Assembly (NCBI GenBank): GCA_027943335.1
Contig: BSBK01001162.1
Span: forward strand, 620,001 to 684,000
Length of the DNA: 64,000 nt
Direction of reading: 5' to 3'
Source of the DNA: Chamaecyparis obtusa
Lineage: Eukaryota; Streptophyta; Pinopsida; Cupressales; Cupressaceae
Notes under the pieces: generated by a model
The model's database searches: none
What the model was told of the DNA's origin: nothing
The model's input: only the letters and a program-made list of their open reading frames with translations
Part shown: positions 23,033 to 35,500 of the stretch, piece by piece
Layout: each line of letters starts with the position of its first letter
Position numbering within the stretch: position 1 is the stretch's first letter
Position numbers and translations under genes: made by a program

Positions 23033-23943
23033 TGTAGACACTAAAAAATGGGCAAATGCTTTAAATCATTAAAATGGCTCAAAATCATCAAAATGCACTA
23101 ATTCTCATAAAAAAGGATCAAATCAAATTTAAATGGACATTTATTAAATCAAAATTGGACAAAATCAATTAAATCAAAGGAAAAATCAAATGATGATGTT
23201 AAATAATTAAATCAAAGCTTAAAAGGGTGAAAAGCATTACATAATTGATTTTAATCAATTAATTGTATAGTTGTTAAATCAAAAATCAAAATGAACCTAT
23301 TCCTTACATGGCTAATTTAATTAATTAATTGAATTTAATTAATCCTAATATCTTTCAACAAAGTTGAGCAACCAATGAAAATTGAGGACAAAAAGACACA
23401 AATCACTCAAAAAGGATGAATCTCAATCACTTATTTTAAAGTTTCAATCTCATTCACTCAATTTTGTCCTTTTGTCCAAAGCTTTGAGACAAACATTTAA
23501 ATTGTCCCCCCATTTATGAAAATTGCAAAGTTTTTGACTCAACCAAAGATAAATAATGGTTAATTCACTCTACCCCCTACCCTTGGGAATTTACTATAAG
23601 TATGAGGCATTTTGAGAGCAATAATAATCTTAGAAATTCATTTGCAAAGCATCCTTATTATAGACAATTTCATAGCAATCAAGAGCATTTGAGAGCATTT
23701 GAATTATCTTTGTATCAATTTGAGAGTTAGTGAGCTATATTAATCATTGTAGCATCATATTTTCTCATTTTAGAAGTGTCACTAGTGGAGATAAAGCTGA
23801 GAGCTTCACTTACCACATCTTATTAGAGAACCATGAGATGTTATGGATTTTAGTTTCAATTCCTAGTTAAATTTGTATTGCATTTGCTTTTAATTGTTAG
23901 TTAAATATCCTAATTTCATGAAGGTGTTTAGCATACACACACA
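23033..23943 (+). repeat. T2 5' LTR
   Basis: Starts TGTAGACACTAAAAAATGGG and ends GCATACACACACA. Very AT-rich with TTAATTAATTAATTGAA-type runs. About 18-19 substitutions, a 6-base indel and a 1-base indel separate it from 42887-43792. Confidence 0.9.
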
Positions 23944-23945
23944 AA

Positions 23946-23963
23946 TGGCACCCACTGTGGGGC
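23946..23963 (+). other. T2 primer binding site
   Basis: TGGCACCCACTGTGGGGC, two bases after the LTR. This form (TGGC-CCC-TGTGGGG) is common in plant Tat elements. Which tRNA it matches was not checked. Confidence 0.7.
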
Positions 23964-24050
23964 TCTAAGCCTCGTTTCTAACATTTTTATCATTTTTTTA
24001 TGTGTTGTATCTTCACTTTTACATGAAATTTTTGCAGAAAATAGGTAAAA

Positions 24051-24481
24051 TGACGCATACAAAGAATTAACTGACGCTTGTGCCTACTGTTCTACCACTT
24101 CATCAGCAGTTATCTGACGCCTACTAGATAAATTATTGTGCCTGAGAGATAAATTGTAATGCTCGGGACTGCAAAGCAACACCTGCTACCAGAGAAGTGC
24201 CATGTGTTAGCTGACTTCTACTACCTGTCATAGCCTTTACGACACAATTTACACAGACAGTCATGCCTAGTATCTTCTAACCAACACTTAATTTTTGTGA
24301 ATTGCCGCTTTTAATAGCTTATCTTTCGCATTTTGCATTAATTGTTATGCTTAGTAAATAAATTGTCACGCCTGAGTAACTTTAAATAATGCTTGAGCCA
24401 CTGGAAAGTGACGCTCTCTATTGTTAAAGTTACACCTGCTAACAGTTTAATTATGCGTATTAGCTAGACAATGACGCCTAC
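24051..24481. repeat. 21-bp periodic repeat with TGACGCCT core, block 1
   Basis: Cores TGACGC, GTCACGCCTGAG, AATGCTTGAG, TGACGCTCTC, TTACACCTGC, TTATGCGTAT and TGACGCCTAC follow each other. From 24366 the cores start at about 24366, 24388, 24409, 24430, 24451 and 24471, a spacing of 20-22 nt. Spacers are not conserved. Confidence 0.65.
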
Positions 24482-24556
24482 TGTCTATTGTTTTAATTTG
24501 TTGTCAGATTAATAAATTCAATTATCTTACTCTCTATCTGTATGTTTTTACTGTAA

Positions 24557-24754
24557 ATGAGCAGGCACAAAAAAATTCAAAAGCCAGAGAGCAGAGTCAC
24601 ACAACCAAGCAAAGCGGTAAGAATACAAGCTAAACGTGAAAATGAATTGCATAGTGCTTTAATCTTAGAGAGTTTAGGCTTAGAAGAGAAATTGTATAAT
24701 CATTACATCAAGGTGTTAGAGGCTTACAAGCTTAAATTTCCTATTTTAAATTGA
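24557..24754 (+). CDS. Small leader ORF, 65 codons, unknown
   Basis: Starts ATGAGCAGGCAC and is intact although its neighbours are broken. The product is basic at the N-terminus (MSRHKKIQKP, RIQAKREN) and then amphipathic (LESLGLEEKLYNHYIKVLEAY). No known domain. It lies between the two leader repeat blocks, about 1.4 kb upstream of gag. It could be a chance ORF. Confidence 0.3.
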   Translation: MSRHKKIQKPESRVTQPSKAVRIQAKRENELHSALILESLGLEEKLYNHYIKVLEAYKLKFPILN

Positions 24755-25766
24755 AATTTGTTTACATTAAGTTGTTGAAGTTTTCATTGAAAAATCTTGT
24801 GAAAACACTTAATTGTACTTCAAATTGTTCCTATTTTTGTTTCCCTCATTTTTTATGGTTGTGTTGGACTAACTTGTTGGAGGAGGGAGTGGGAATAATT
24901 TCCACTAGGTGAGTGAGCAAATAAAAAAGCCAAAAATCTCATAAAAGCGCCTAGCCTTAGCTAGCTACAAAAAAAAGGTATTCATTGAATCAAGCTTGCA
25001 TTTGCTTAGATTGTGGCATTCATTGAATCTAGCTTAATTAAAATAAGGAATTAACACAAACACCTCAATTATAAGAATCTCGTTGTCAAGAGATTGAAAA
25101 AGAACAATTGTTTCTTGAGTGTTTGGAATGAAGAAAGGCAATAGGGATATGCTCTTCACTTTTTAAGTGAACCAAATTCCCAAACTTGTTGGACTAAGTT
25201 TAATTCCTTTCTTTTTCATACATGCTAGTTAAAATAGAGCAATAGAGGGCTTGCCTCCTAAGATTTTCCTTACAAGGATGGTGAGAGGGAATGACCCAAG
25301 TGGGAGACAACCACCTTTTCCACGGTAATATCCAACCCACTATAATAAAAATACACTTTTCCTTAAAAGGGAAGTGGCTAGAATGTGTACAAGTTTCTTC
25401 ACTTCCTCTAGTAGTCCTCACAGATTGCGCCAAATCATGCTTTTGTGTGTGTGGGAAGCCCACAAGTGGGTATAAGAACTTGGCATAGTTTAGAACGAAA
25501 TTGTTCAATAAAAACCTGATAAGTAGCAAGCTACCTCATAGAGCCAAAATGTTAAAAGCCAAATTTGACTATAGTTAGACTGCTTGGAATACTTTCTTGT
25601 GTGATACTTGTGGAAAATGATCGAGAATATACACTTTAGTGTGTTTTAGGGACATGATTAAAAATTGGTGTGTGTGTTGCAATTGTGTTCCATTTTCAAA
25701 TGAAAAAATTCTAGAAAACTGATCTTGTAATTTTTAAAATGCAAAATTTACAACCTGGTAAGCAAA

Positions 25767-26010
25767 GTGCCACCTATGCATAGAGAAATAACGCCTGTCA
25801 GTAGTAAAGTCACGCATGTAATTGTTCAAAAAATGTGTATTAATTGTGAAGTCACGCCTGAGATATATTAAGTGACGCTTGAAAACACTAGAAAAATGCC
25901 TATCAATAGTAAAGAGCCGCCTACACACCTACAATGTGCCACCTAACTTAATTCTAGTCAATGCGTACCATATTTTAAGTCACGCCTACACTTAGGAAAG
26001 TGACGCCCAG
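25767..26010. repeat. 21-bp periodic repeat with TGACGCCT core, block 2
   Basis: Twelve cores (GTGCCACCT, AACGCCTGT, GTCACGCATG, GTCACGCCTG, GTGACGCTTG, AGCCGCCTA, GTCACGCCTA, GTGACGCCCA and others) start at about 25767, 25788, 25809, 25831, 25851, 25872, 25894, 25914, 25935, 25958, 25979 and 26000. The ~21-nt spacing is kept across the whole block. Confidence 0.75.
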
Positions 26011-26174
26011 AAACACAAAAGGGAAAACAAGGAGTACTTACTGAAGAGTTCAAAAAATTTTGATCACATATTCAGATACCCTTTTCCGTGTTCTTACTAT
26101 TCCAACATCCCGCCCAGTCAAAAATCTTGGTTTTACACAATTTTTGAAAATTTCACAAGGATTTGATCACGGGC

Positions 26175-28100
26175 ATGATCGAATCTTATTTTCCAAGTGG
26201 TTTTTTCATGCCTACTTTTACTAGATCATACTATGTCAAGAAAACCTTGCAAGCAAATGAGACTTATTTGAGACAAGAGCTTCCTTACCCAGGTGACACT
26301 TCTACCACCCCAAGAGTACCCCAAAAATCACCCGTTCAAGAAGTGGAAGACACCATGATGTACTATGGTGGCTTGGGTAATAACAACAATAGTGGCATCA
26401 ACCCAAACAATCAAGGTGATGCCAATAATAGTGGTATAGACCCAAACAATTAGGGTAACACAAATAATGGAGGAATAGACATAAACACTCAAGGAATTGA
26501 TAACACTAACCCTAAGGTTAATAATGAACCAACTACCGAAGATGCCATTGATGAAAGGGTTAATGAGGATATACAAAGTCCTTATTTCTTGAAACTCATG
26601 GAGAAAGCAATGGAAAAAGACAAGGAAAAACACTTAATGGATCCAGTTCGAAAGGGACCCAAGCTTCCCCGTGACTATGACGTTAATCAACTTAGACCAC
26701 CAGAAGTTGAAGAGAGTCCCATTGACATCATGAATAAGCAGTTTAAGATATTTAAAATGCAATTGGATACAATCAAGCAAAGTGGGGCTCCTAAACCCTT
26801 TTCTATCAAAGCATTATGTCCATTTCCATTTAATAAAAGTCTAGTCATGGTACCATTCATGATCAATGTAGTGTTTCCCAAGTATGATAAATACGAAGGA
26901 ATGTCGGATCCTCAAGATCACCTATGAGAATTTTGTGCATTGAGCTTGGAGTTCATGCATGATACCACTTATTTAATGAGACTATTCCCAATAAGCTTAG
27001 GAGGTATGGCCATGGAGTGGTTTTCTAAACTACCATCCGACATTAAAACCTTTGAAGAACTAGCTTCAAAATTTGTGGCACATTACTCATACAACATCAA
27101 GCATGAGGTCACAATGATAATGTTATGTAATACCAAACAAAAGGATGGAGAAGCATTCCTCATTTTCTTACAAAGATGGAGGATGGTATTTGCTAGGTAT
27201 CCTAGGAGTGTGCTCAAAAAGGAGAAGATGGATATATTCATCAATAGCTTGATCAACGAGATGAACTACTAATTGAGAATGCAATGTCCCAAGACCTTCC
27301 AAGATCTTATAAAAAATGGTGTGACCACGGAAGAAGTGTTGGTTAAGAGTGGATAGTTGAAATTATATAAAGATAACAAGAATAACTCCAACAACAATAA
27401 CTCCAATAATAACAACAATCAGAATAAAAATTGGTCCAATAGCTATAATCAGTTTGGATTGAAGAACAACAATAAGGGAGTAGTCAATGATGGGGTTGTT
27501 GATTCTAGTAATTTGAAGGTGACTCCATTTGCTCTCACAAGAACACCTAATCAGGTGAACAATGCAAATCAGTCCTCCAAGGCACCTTTCAACAACAATA
27601 CTAATGGTGGCAATCAAGGAAACAATCAAAGGAGTAACAAATCTGATAAATTCTTGGTACCAACTCCTAAGAGGAACTTCACACCTTTGGGTGAACCTCT
27701 TGAAAAAGCATTTAAGACCCTCATGGCTAACAACATCATTACTTTACCTAGCATTCAACCTTATGAGCCACAACACAAGCCCAACTGGTGGAGTGAAAAT
27801 AGCCATTGTGAATACCATAGAATTTGAGGGCACATGACAAATGATTGCTTGTAGCTAAAGAACGTGGTGCAAGACTTGATTGATAGTGGTATGATCACCA
27901 TTGAAGGACCTCAAAGTAATGAAGACCACACAGATTTCAAACAACCCTTCTATAAACATGATAAAGGTGAATCATCCAATGGCAAGAAACAAAATAGCAA
28001 CAATATCAATTTTGCACCACCCTATGATAATGTTGTGAATGCTATAGTGATCAAAGAACAACCCCAAAAAGAGACATCTAATGTTATCACTAGGGGGTAG
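26175..28100 (+). pseudogene. T2 gag
   Basis: One frame from ATG 26175. It includes an Asn-rich N-terminal segment, the capsid-like gag core (VVFPKYDKYEGMSDPQDHL; LFPISLGGMAMEWFSKLP; FVAHYSYNIKH), an Asn/Gln-rich linker (27357-27480) and a zinc-knuckle-like CEYHRI-GHMTNDC (about 27808-27855). It would form the particle that packages element RNA. Stops at about 26451, 26925, 27270, 27354, 27825, 27852 and 28098 break it, without a frameshift. Each fits a C-to-T change in CAG, CAA or CGA. Protease follows in the same frame. Confidence 0.85.
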
Positions 28101-29195
28101 ACTTCAAGGATTACCCTACAAGGGGTTGATCCTAAACCCATTGGTCCTCTGCAATCAAACATTATGATCAAGTAATCTTCTACAGTAGTGAAACTGTATA
28201 GTTTGGTAGATTAGCTACAAAAGACTCCATCATAAATCTCTATCTTGGAGTTATTGAAACTCTCTCCAAACCACAAGGAAATTTTAGAGAAAGCTCTAGT
28301 AGAGACTAATGTTCCTACTAACTTAGAAGAGGAGAAGTTTTAGAGCATGGTAGGGAATCTCATTGCACCTCATTGCCTTTCATTTCCAGACCATGATGAC
28401 ATGTCTATTACCCATCCCCAAAATCTACCATTGCATATAGAAGTCTTGATTGAAAGACATAGGGTCAAAAGAGCTCTCATAGATGGGGGAGATGGTCTTA
28501 ACATCTGCATGTTGAGCCTTCTCAAATCCCTAGGATTATCCGAGTCATGCATTGATCCTATGAAAAGAATCACCATAAAGGCCTATGTTGAAGCTAAAAG
28601 AGCCTCCAAAGGCATGATTGTATTGCCCATTCAAGTGGGACCTGTCAAAAAGGATATAAATTGCCAAGTGTTAGATATGAAACTAACTTATAATATATTA
28701 TTGGGGAGACCATGGATCCATGAGATGCAAGTGGTTCCATCCATGTATCATCAATGCATAAAATTTTTGTACATAGGAGAGGAAATCGCAGTTGGAGGGG
28801 ACTCAAATCTGTTCCAATATTGTAATGCACTTAAACCCCTTCATGAGCTATTTATTCCCCATAACAGAGAAGGAATTATCCAAAGAGCTATCATTGAAGA
28901 TATCAAAATGGATGATCCTATGTTAACATTAAGTGCTACTTCAAACCCTCCTCAAGCTAGCTCAACAACATTAACTAAAGGAAAGGAAAAAGTGAGTTAC
29001 GAGGGTCCAACTCCAAATGAAGATTCAGATCAAGCACCTAAATCAGAGATAGTACTTTTCAAACCCACAAAAGAAGAGAAAGATAAAGTTAAAGAAGATC
29101 ATTACAAGAAAATTAGTGAGATGATGTATACATTTGAAAAATAATGTAAAATCAGTTCCAAAGGAGTAGGGGAATATTTTGTTTCCCTATTCGAC
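28101..29195 (+). pseudogene. T2 aspartic protease
   Basis: The open block 28347-29144 contains HRVKRALIDGGDGLNICML, the position of the catalytic D-T/S-G loop (here D-G-G), and LTYNILLGRPWIHEM, the conserved I-L-L-G-R-P-W-I flap and core of plant Ty3 proteases. The first 245 bp (28101-28346) hold in-frame stops at about 28173, 28209, 28230 and 28338. The enzyme would process the polyprotein inside particles. It is in frame with gag and the G-patch segment that follows. Confidence 0.8.
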
Positions 29196-30228
29196 TTGCC
29201 CACATCTCCAAGAACACATGGGAAACCATCAAAAGAACATCTCCCTCATAAGTATAACTCTTACTTCGTGAGAGAAAGTGACAAAGCAACATTTGACAAA
29301 GAAGAAGATGAAGTCCTTCCATGGATTTATCATGATGAAGATGATACCTCAAGCACTCCCGTAGAAAGAATGCAACATGTTAACATTCAAATCGATCAAT
29401 ATGGGAAAGGATTTGAGATAATGCAAAAAATGGGGTACAAGGGAAGAGGACCCTTAGGCTGAAGAAATAGAGGTTTACTAGAGCCCATTGAACCTTCTTA
29501 GAGGGAAAAAGAAGAAAGATCAGGGGTAGGATACCAATACAAAGGAGAAAGCTCCAGCCCAATGCATGATTCATATCCTCAAGTGAACACATTGGAATCT
29601 GATGTGGATAGTGATGACTCTCAGGATTATGAATGGGATACTTTATCCGATGAATCATACCATGATAAAGAAATTGTCACCATACATGCTTATGCTAATG
29701 TTCCAAGGCAACAAATTCCAAGGCATGAAGAGCCCATCATGCAAGAATTCAATATAGGACAAGCACCTGTTAATCGACCATGGTTAGAGGAATTTTGGGA
29801 ACCCTTAGAGGAAGATGATTCAAATGTTAGGATTAATTTGCAAGTTGTATTTTCCATGCTATTTCCCGTAGAAGTCCTCAAGGACTCAAGTGAAGGGGAC
29901 TTTGATCCTTCTTCCATGGACCATCTCGAGGAAGCTCATGTTATAGATCTAAACAATACAATGTATGAACCCTCCAATGAAGTCATGTCCATAAACCTAA
30001 TTGATGATACTTTTCCAAATGAAACCTTATCCTTGATAAACCTTGACCTTATTGACTGGGACCTAAACAAACCAAGTGACTTATTCTATTTTCCAAATGA
30101 CCAAGCAATGAACCAATACCTTAATGTGGTTGAGGGGTATTTCACCAATGAATTTGAACCAAACATGATAGAAGCAGCGGGGGTCCAATCTCTTAATCCA
30201 AAGAAAAAAATGAAAAAAAAATAAAAAA
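29196..30228 (+). pseudogene. T2 linker with G-patch motif
   Basis: Between protease and RT, residues encoded at about 29406-29500 read GFEIMQKMGYKGRGPLG followed by a TGA and RNRGLLEPI. This has the spacing of a G-patch (G-x2-GxGxGxxLG-type, ending Gly-x-Leu-x-Pro-I), a short nucleic-acid-binding motif. The rest (29562-30224) is acidic and Ser/Asp/Asn-rich. An A-rich slip at about 30205-30228 changes frame before RT. G-patches occur C-terminal to protease in some retroviruses; the role here is inferred. Confidence 0.65.
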
Positions 30229-30841
30229 ATGAAAAGTTCTAGTGATGAAAACCACTATGTGGCAGCACTAGAACCAAAAAAAGTAAAGATAAAGGATGTT
30301 TCCTATGGTGAAAACCCAACTGTGGCACCAAAGGAAGAGAGGTTAGATACCCTACCCGAACATGAGGAAGAAAGGTCACCTATTCTCATAGAGCCAATAG
30401 AAAAGGTCATCATTGGGACAAAATTGGATCCAAAATTTATACACTTGGCCGGATCACTTACACCTTTAGAAAGAAAGGATTTTATCAAGTTCTTCCAAGA
30501 ACAACAAGTGAAATTTACATGGTCCTATGCTGACATGCTTGAATTGGATCCTAACTTCATTATGCATCATTTGAATGTTAAACTAGGGGTTAAACCTATC
30601 AAGAAAAAGTTGAGAAAGATGCACCCACATGTAGCTCTCCTAGTCAAGGCAGAATTAGAAAAATTGTTGAAGGTGGGATTTATAAGAGCAATAGCCTATG
30701 CTGAATGGATATCTAATATTGTATTAGTCACCAAGCATGACAAATCCATTCATGTATGCATAGGTTTTAGAGACTTGAATCTTGCATATCCTAAGGATGA
30801 CTTCCCACTTCTAAGCATATATGCAATAGTTGACTTGACAG
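30229..30841 (+). pseudogene. T2 reverse transcriptase, N-terminal part
   Basis: Encodes a spacer and the RT fingers: HHLNVKLGVKPIKKKLRKMHP, VGFIRAIAYAEWISNIVLV, VCIGFRDLNLAYPKDDFPL. It is cut by C2 at 30842 within the region that usually reads DST-AGHSMYSLMDGFSG. The downstream half resumes at 37996. The GACAG target duplication occurs on both sides. Confidence 0.85.
30837..30841. repeat. Target-site duplication of C2, left copy (GACAG)
   Basis: Identical to 37991-37995. Confidence 0.95.
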
Positions 30842-32152
30842 TGTTAGGAATAGTCCCAAGAGATAACTGAGAGGGGGGGGGGGGGGGGGGGTGAATCAGT
30901 TATCTAAAAGATTCAATTCTTTGTCCAATTAAGTATACTTAAACATTAAGCATAAACACAATGAAAGAACACATGAACACAACACCAATATTTTGGTTAT
31001 GGGGAAAACCAAATAGGTAAAAACCTCGGTGGGAATTGACACCCACTAATATTATGCACTAGAGTATTATGATCCTTGTTAGAATATCCTTAACCCTGTT
31101 AGGAGTTTCTTTACAATATATTTAGTACAGTAGACCTGGTCAAGGGTCAGACCCTGTTAGGAGGCTTTTACAATTGTCCCTGTTAGGGGAGATGACACAC
31201 TGTTTGAGACCTCATTGCTTAAAGGGGTGAAGGATACAACCTTCTGAATAATAGATACACACTATATCTAGATCTTGGTGAGCTGCGCTTTGACCTGCTA
31301 TCTGGATTAGTTCCAATGAATATCACAAGTACTTTACTTGGTGACATAGAGCTTCTTCTGATGGCTCAACACTTCACACACTCTGTTATGCTTTACTTAA
31401 TCAACTATGAACCACACTTCAACAATCACAAATGACTGCCTATAAATATCTTTCCTCTAAATGATATAATCAAGTCAGCCTATTAGAACCACCTTGAAAT
31501 CATAAAAGAGAAAATATAACAAACTCCAATAATCATTCTGTCAGCTCTACTATGCACGCAACACATTTTGGGACCTGTCTAATAAGATAATTGTAGATGC
31601 ACGCTACACACTGTCAGCTTTACCAAAACAACTGGATCTTTCTCCTCAAGCTAAATTAACTCATGCACTCTTAACCAAACATTAATAACTCTCCTCTAAG
31701 CTTAAATCCAAGGGTGTATACCCTAAAGATAGGTGCAATTAAAGAACCAATAAAATCTTTGTCGACTCTTCTGAACAAACATAGGAAACTGTTGCTGGTG
31801 AATATTGACTGCATAACTTCATTTCTACTCATCAATAGACTGTGTCCATGACTGAAACATCACTAACATGTCTTCAACATATATCCAAGTGTGCAAGGAT
31901 CCATGATAACTATACTGACAACCATACATAGAACACTGTCTGTTACTCTGTCAGGAACACTGCTAACACCAACTGCTATATAACTGTCTGTACTAATAGT
32001 TAACCCTGTGCCCATCATGTCATGCTGATATCATGTCCATGCTACAAATACTAAAAGCTTACCGCATAAGACTTCCATGCATGCTACTTTCCATATGTTG
32101 TCATCAATGACAAACATACAGTCAATACTGGCCTGCTGGCAAATCTCTAACA
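30842..32152 (-). repeat. C2 3' LTR
   Basis: 1,311 bp. It carries a homopolymer of 19 G (30873-30891 on the plus strand, C19 on the sense strand) near its inner terminus, where the other copy has 11. Phrases CCTGTTAGGAG and CTAACAGGG are shared with other Copia LTRs here. Confidence 0.95.
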
Positions 32153-32517
32153 ATCTCCCCCTTTGGCATTGATGGCAACATGTGGAATGAAAAACTACCA
32201 CCAACCAAAATGAACATTTCTTTTATAAAATTCTCCATTTCCTCTTCAAAAATCCCCCAAAGATGAATCCTCCATCTGCTGTAATATTTTCCAATATTCT
32301 CCATTTCCTCAACTGAAATGTTGTCAAAATTGAATTCTGCTCCCCCTTAGTATATTACTCCTCCTTTTTACTTCTATTTTTCATGACTTTGTATATTACT
32401 CCCCCTTTGACATCAATGGCAAAGGGCACCATTCATTTTAAGCACCAGTACTACTCCTGAGGTAGAGTAGTCAACCTTCCACCAGTCCCTGAGGACTGAT
32501 GCCTTTCCTTCTTTCTT
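32153..32517 (-). other. C2 3' untranslated region with three polypurine tracts
   Basis: On the plus strand the pyrimidine tracts ATCTCCCCCTTTGGCATTGATGG (from 32154), CTCCCCCTTAG (about 32341) and CTCCCCCTTTGACATCAATGG (about 32400) are the complements of polypurine tracts. The one at 32154 touches the 3' LTR. The first and third share the flanking GGCATTGATGGCA or GACATCAATGGCA, repeated as in C1. Confidence 0.75.
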
Positions 32518-35500
32518 CTAAGTAGAATCAGGGAAGGGAATTACTCCCAACTTCTTCTTGAGATACTCAAAAGTATCCTTAGGCAAGAGCTTTGTGAATA
32601 TATCTGCCAACTGATCTTTAGTACTCACATAGTCCAACTTGACTTCTTTCTCTACCACTTTCTCTCTTAGGAAGTGATACTTGATCTCAATGTGCTTTGT
32701 CTTTGCATGCATCACAGGGTTCTTTGACATATTGATAGTGCTAGTGTTATCACAGTGAATAACAATAGGATAATCAATCTGATTTCCAAAATCCTTTATC
32801 ATTTGCTTGATCCAAACAATTGTAGAGCAATTCAAGGCTATTGCAACATACTCCACTTCTACTGTTGATTGAGAAATACAATTTTGTTTCTTGCTTGTCC
32901 AAATGACAAGTCTATCACCAAGAAACACTGCTCCACCTGAAGTACTCTTTCTGTCATCAACACATCCTGCCCAATCTGCATCAGTGTACACATGAAGCTC
33001 AACATTTTCTGAATTAGGATACCATAGACCATAATCTATAGTGCCCTGCAAGTATCTGAATATTCTCTTTACTGCCATGAGGTGAATTTGTTTAGGTTCT
33101 ACTGCAAATCTTCCAACTATGCCAACTACATTGGAAATATCAGGTCTAGTTTGAGTAAGATATATGAGTTTACCAATCATAGACTTATACAATGTTATAT
33201 CTACTGCTGGTGAGTCATCTTCTTTTGTAAGCTTGCATCTAGTGATCATAGGGGTTCCTACTGCCTTGCAATCATCCATCTTGAATTTCTTCAATATCTC
33301 TTTCACATATTTTGACTGATTAATGAAAATTCCTTTTTCTATTTGCTGCACATTTAGTCCCAAAAAGTATTTGATAGGACCAATCATACTTATCTCAAAT
33401 TCATTCTGCATTTCTTTGGCAAATTATACACTTAGTTTGTCATTACCTCCAAAGATAATGTCATCAACAAATATAGCTACAAGTAGTAAACCTTCAGATG
33501 TCTCTCTAATGAATAGATTACAATCTGCTACTCCTTTCTTGAATCCAATCTTTGTTAGATATCCATCTAGTCTCTCATACCATGCTCTAGGGGCTTGCTT
33601 AAGTTCATAGAGGGCCTTCTTCAATCTGCATACCACATCAGGTCTATCTGATAAGGTGAATCTTTCTGGCTACTCAATGTATACTTCTTTCAAATCTCCA
33701 TTTAGGAATGCTGACTTGACATCCATCTAATAAACTTTGAAGTTTTTGATTGTAGCATAAGATAGAAATAACTTAATAGCTTCTAATCTACTCATAGGTG
33801 CAAATGTGTCTAAATAATCAATGCCTTCTCTTTGTGCATACCCTTTACATACTAACCATGCTTTGTTTCTTACTACTGTACCATCTTCATTCATCTTGTT
33901 TCTGAATATCCACTTTGTTCCAATCACATTCTTATCACTAGGTCTTGGGACTAGTTCCCAAGTGTCATTCTTAACAATTTGATCAAGTTCTTCTTTCATA
34001 GCATCATGCCAATCTGAATCATTACATGCATCTTCAACACTTAAAGGTTCAATCTGAGATAGTAAACATACTGCTTCACTACTAGCTGAGTTCTTTGCTC
34101 ATGACCTTGTTAAGACTTTGCCACTTTGATCTCCAATGATGTCTATCTTGGAATGCTTTCTTGATGTAAACTTTGGAACTTTAGGTGATGTTGACTTATT
34201 AGCCTTAGGAGTTTCTTCTTCACTTGTTTCAGGGTCATTGAATAACACATCAATACTGTCAAACATTTTTTCAATAACTGTCTCACTAGTGGAAGGTCTA
34301 GGTTCTTCTTTAATCATGGGTGAGTAATCATGATATCTTTCTTGAATCATAAAATTTTCATCAATCTTTACATGAGCACTTTAAATGATCTTTTTCAATC
34401 TTAAATTGAAACATCTATAGGCTTTACTTTTGGTAGAGTAACCGAGAAAAATATTTTCATCACTTCTTGCATCAAACTTGCTTACTGCTTCATCCCTCTT
34501 GATGTAGCACTTGCTTCCAAAGATTCTGAAATATTTTATTGTGGGAACATTACCAAACCATAGCTCATATGGTGTTTTTTCAGCACCTGGCCTTAATTGA
34601 ATTCTATTGATGGTGTAGACTATTGTATTGACCGCATCTCTCCAATAAGTGTGTGCAACTTTTCCTTCTATCATGATGGTGTGCACTATATCAAGGATGG
34701 TCCTATTCCTTCTTTCTACAATTTCATTCTGCTGAGGGGTTCTAGGTGCACTTAACTATCTCTTTATGCCATGTTCTTCGTAGTACTCATAGAATCTGTC
34801 AGAGGTGAATTCTCCTCCTCTATCCAATCTCAAACATTTTATCTTTAGTCCAGATTCATTCTCAACCTTAGCTTTGAATATTTTGAACTTCTCAAATGCT
34901 TCTGACTTATCTTTCAAGAATGCAACCCACATCATTCTAGTATAATCATCAACAAATAAAATGAAATACCTTTCACCGTAGTATGATCTTGTTTGAGTTG
35001 GACCACATAGGTCTGTATGAATCAGATCCAATTTGTTCTCTGCTGAATTTTGCTTGCTCTTGAATGAATTTCTCACATGATTTCCCATTACACATTCCCT
35101 GCATATAGTATCAACTGGCTTTGCTATGCTAGGTAGATCTTTTACTGCCTTTACATTGATTATCTTTACTATGTTATCAAAATTGATATGACATAGTATT
35201 TTATGCCATAACCAACTATCTTCAACTTTAGCAACAAAACAACTTGCTTCTGAATTGAGTTGAAAAACATTACCTCTTGTCTTTGAGCCTGATGCAATCA
35301 TAACACCATCTTTGTTGTTAATGATGCATTTGTCATCTTTGAACTCCAACTGATAGCCTTTTCCAAGTAACTATCCAACACTGAGATGGTTATGTTTCAA
35401 ACCATCAACATAAAGAATATCATTAGTACTATTCTTTCCATCCAAGGTGATGGCTCCTCTACCAACTATTTATTTAGGAGAGTTATCTCCAAATCTAACC

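Larger units (their letters stand above)
23964..26174 (+). other. T2 5' leader
   Basis: About 2.2 kb between PBS and gag. It holds two blocks of a 21-bp periodic repeat (24051-24481 and 25767-26010) and one short ORF (24557-24754). Between them, 24760-25760 has no recognisable feature. Long leaders with small or unknown ORFs are known in Tat elements. Confidence 0.7.

Noticed and set aside
25734..25928. Minus-strand ORF with a 7-residue repeat
   Set aside because: It is the reverse reading of the 21-bp repeat in the leader, with no independent sign of coding.
24051..26010. CRISPR-like array in the 21-bp periodic leader
   Set aside because: Cores are only about 8-10 bp and degenerate, with short spacers; this is plant nuclear DNA inside an LTR element. 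No cas-like genes are present.
26328..26633. Minus-strand ORF opposite T2 gag
   Set aside because: It is the antisense of an Asn-rich gag segment.
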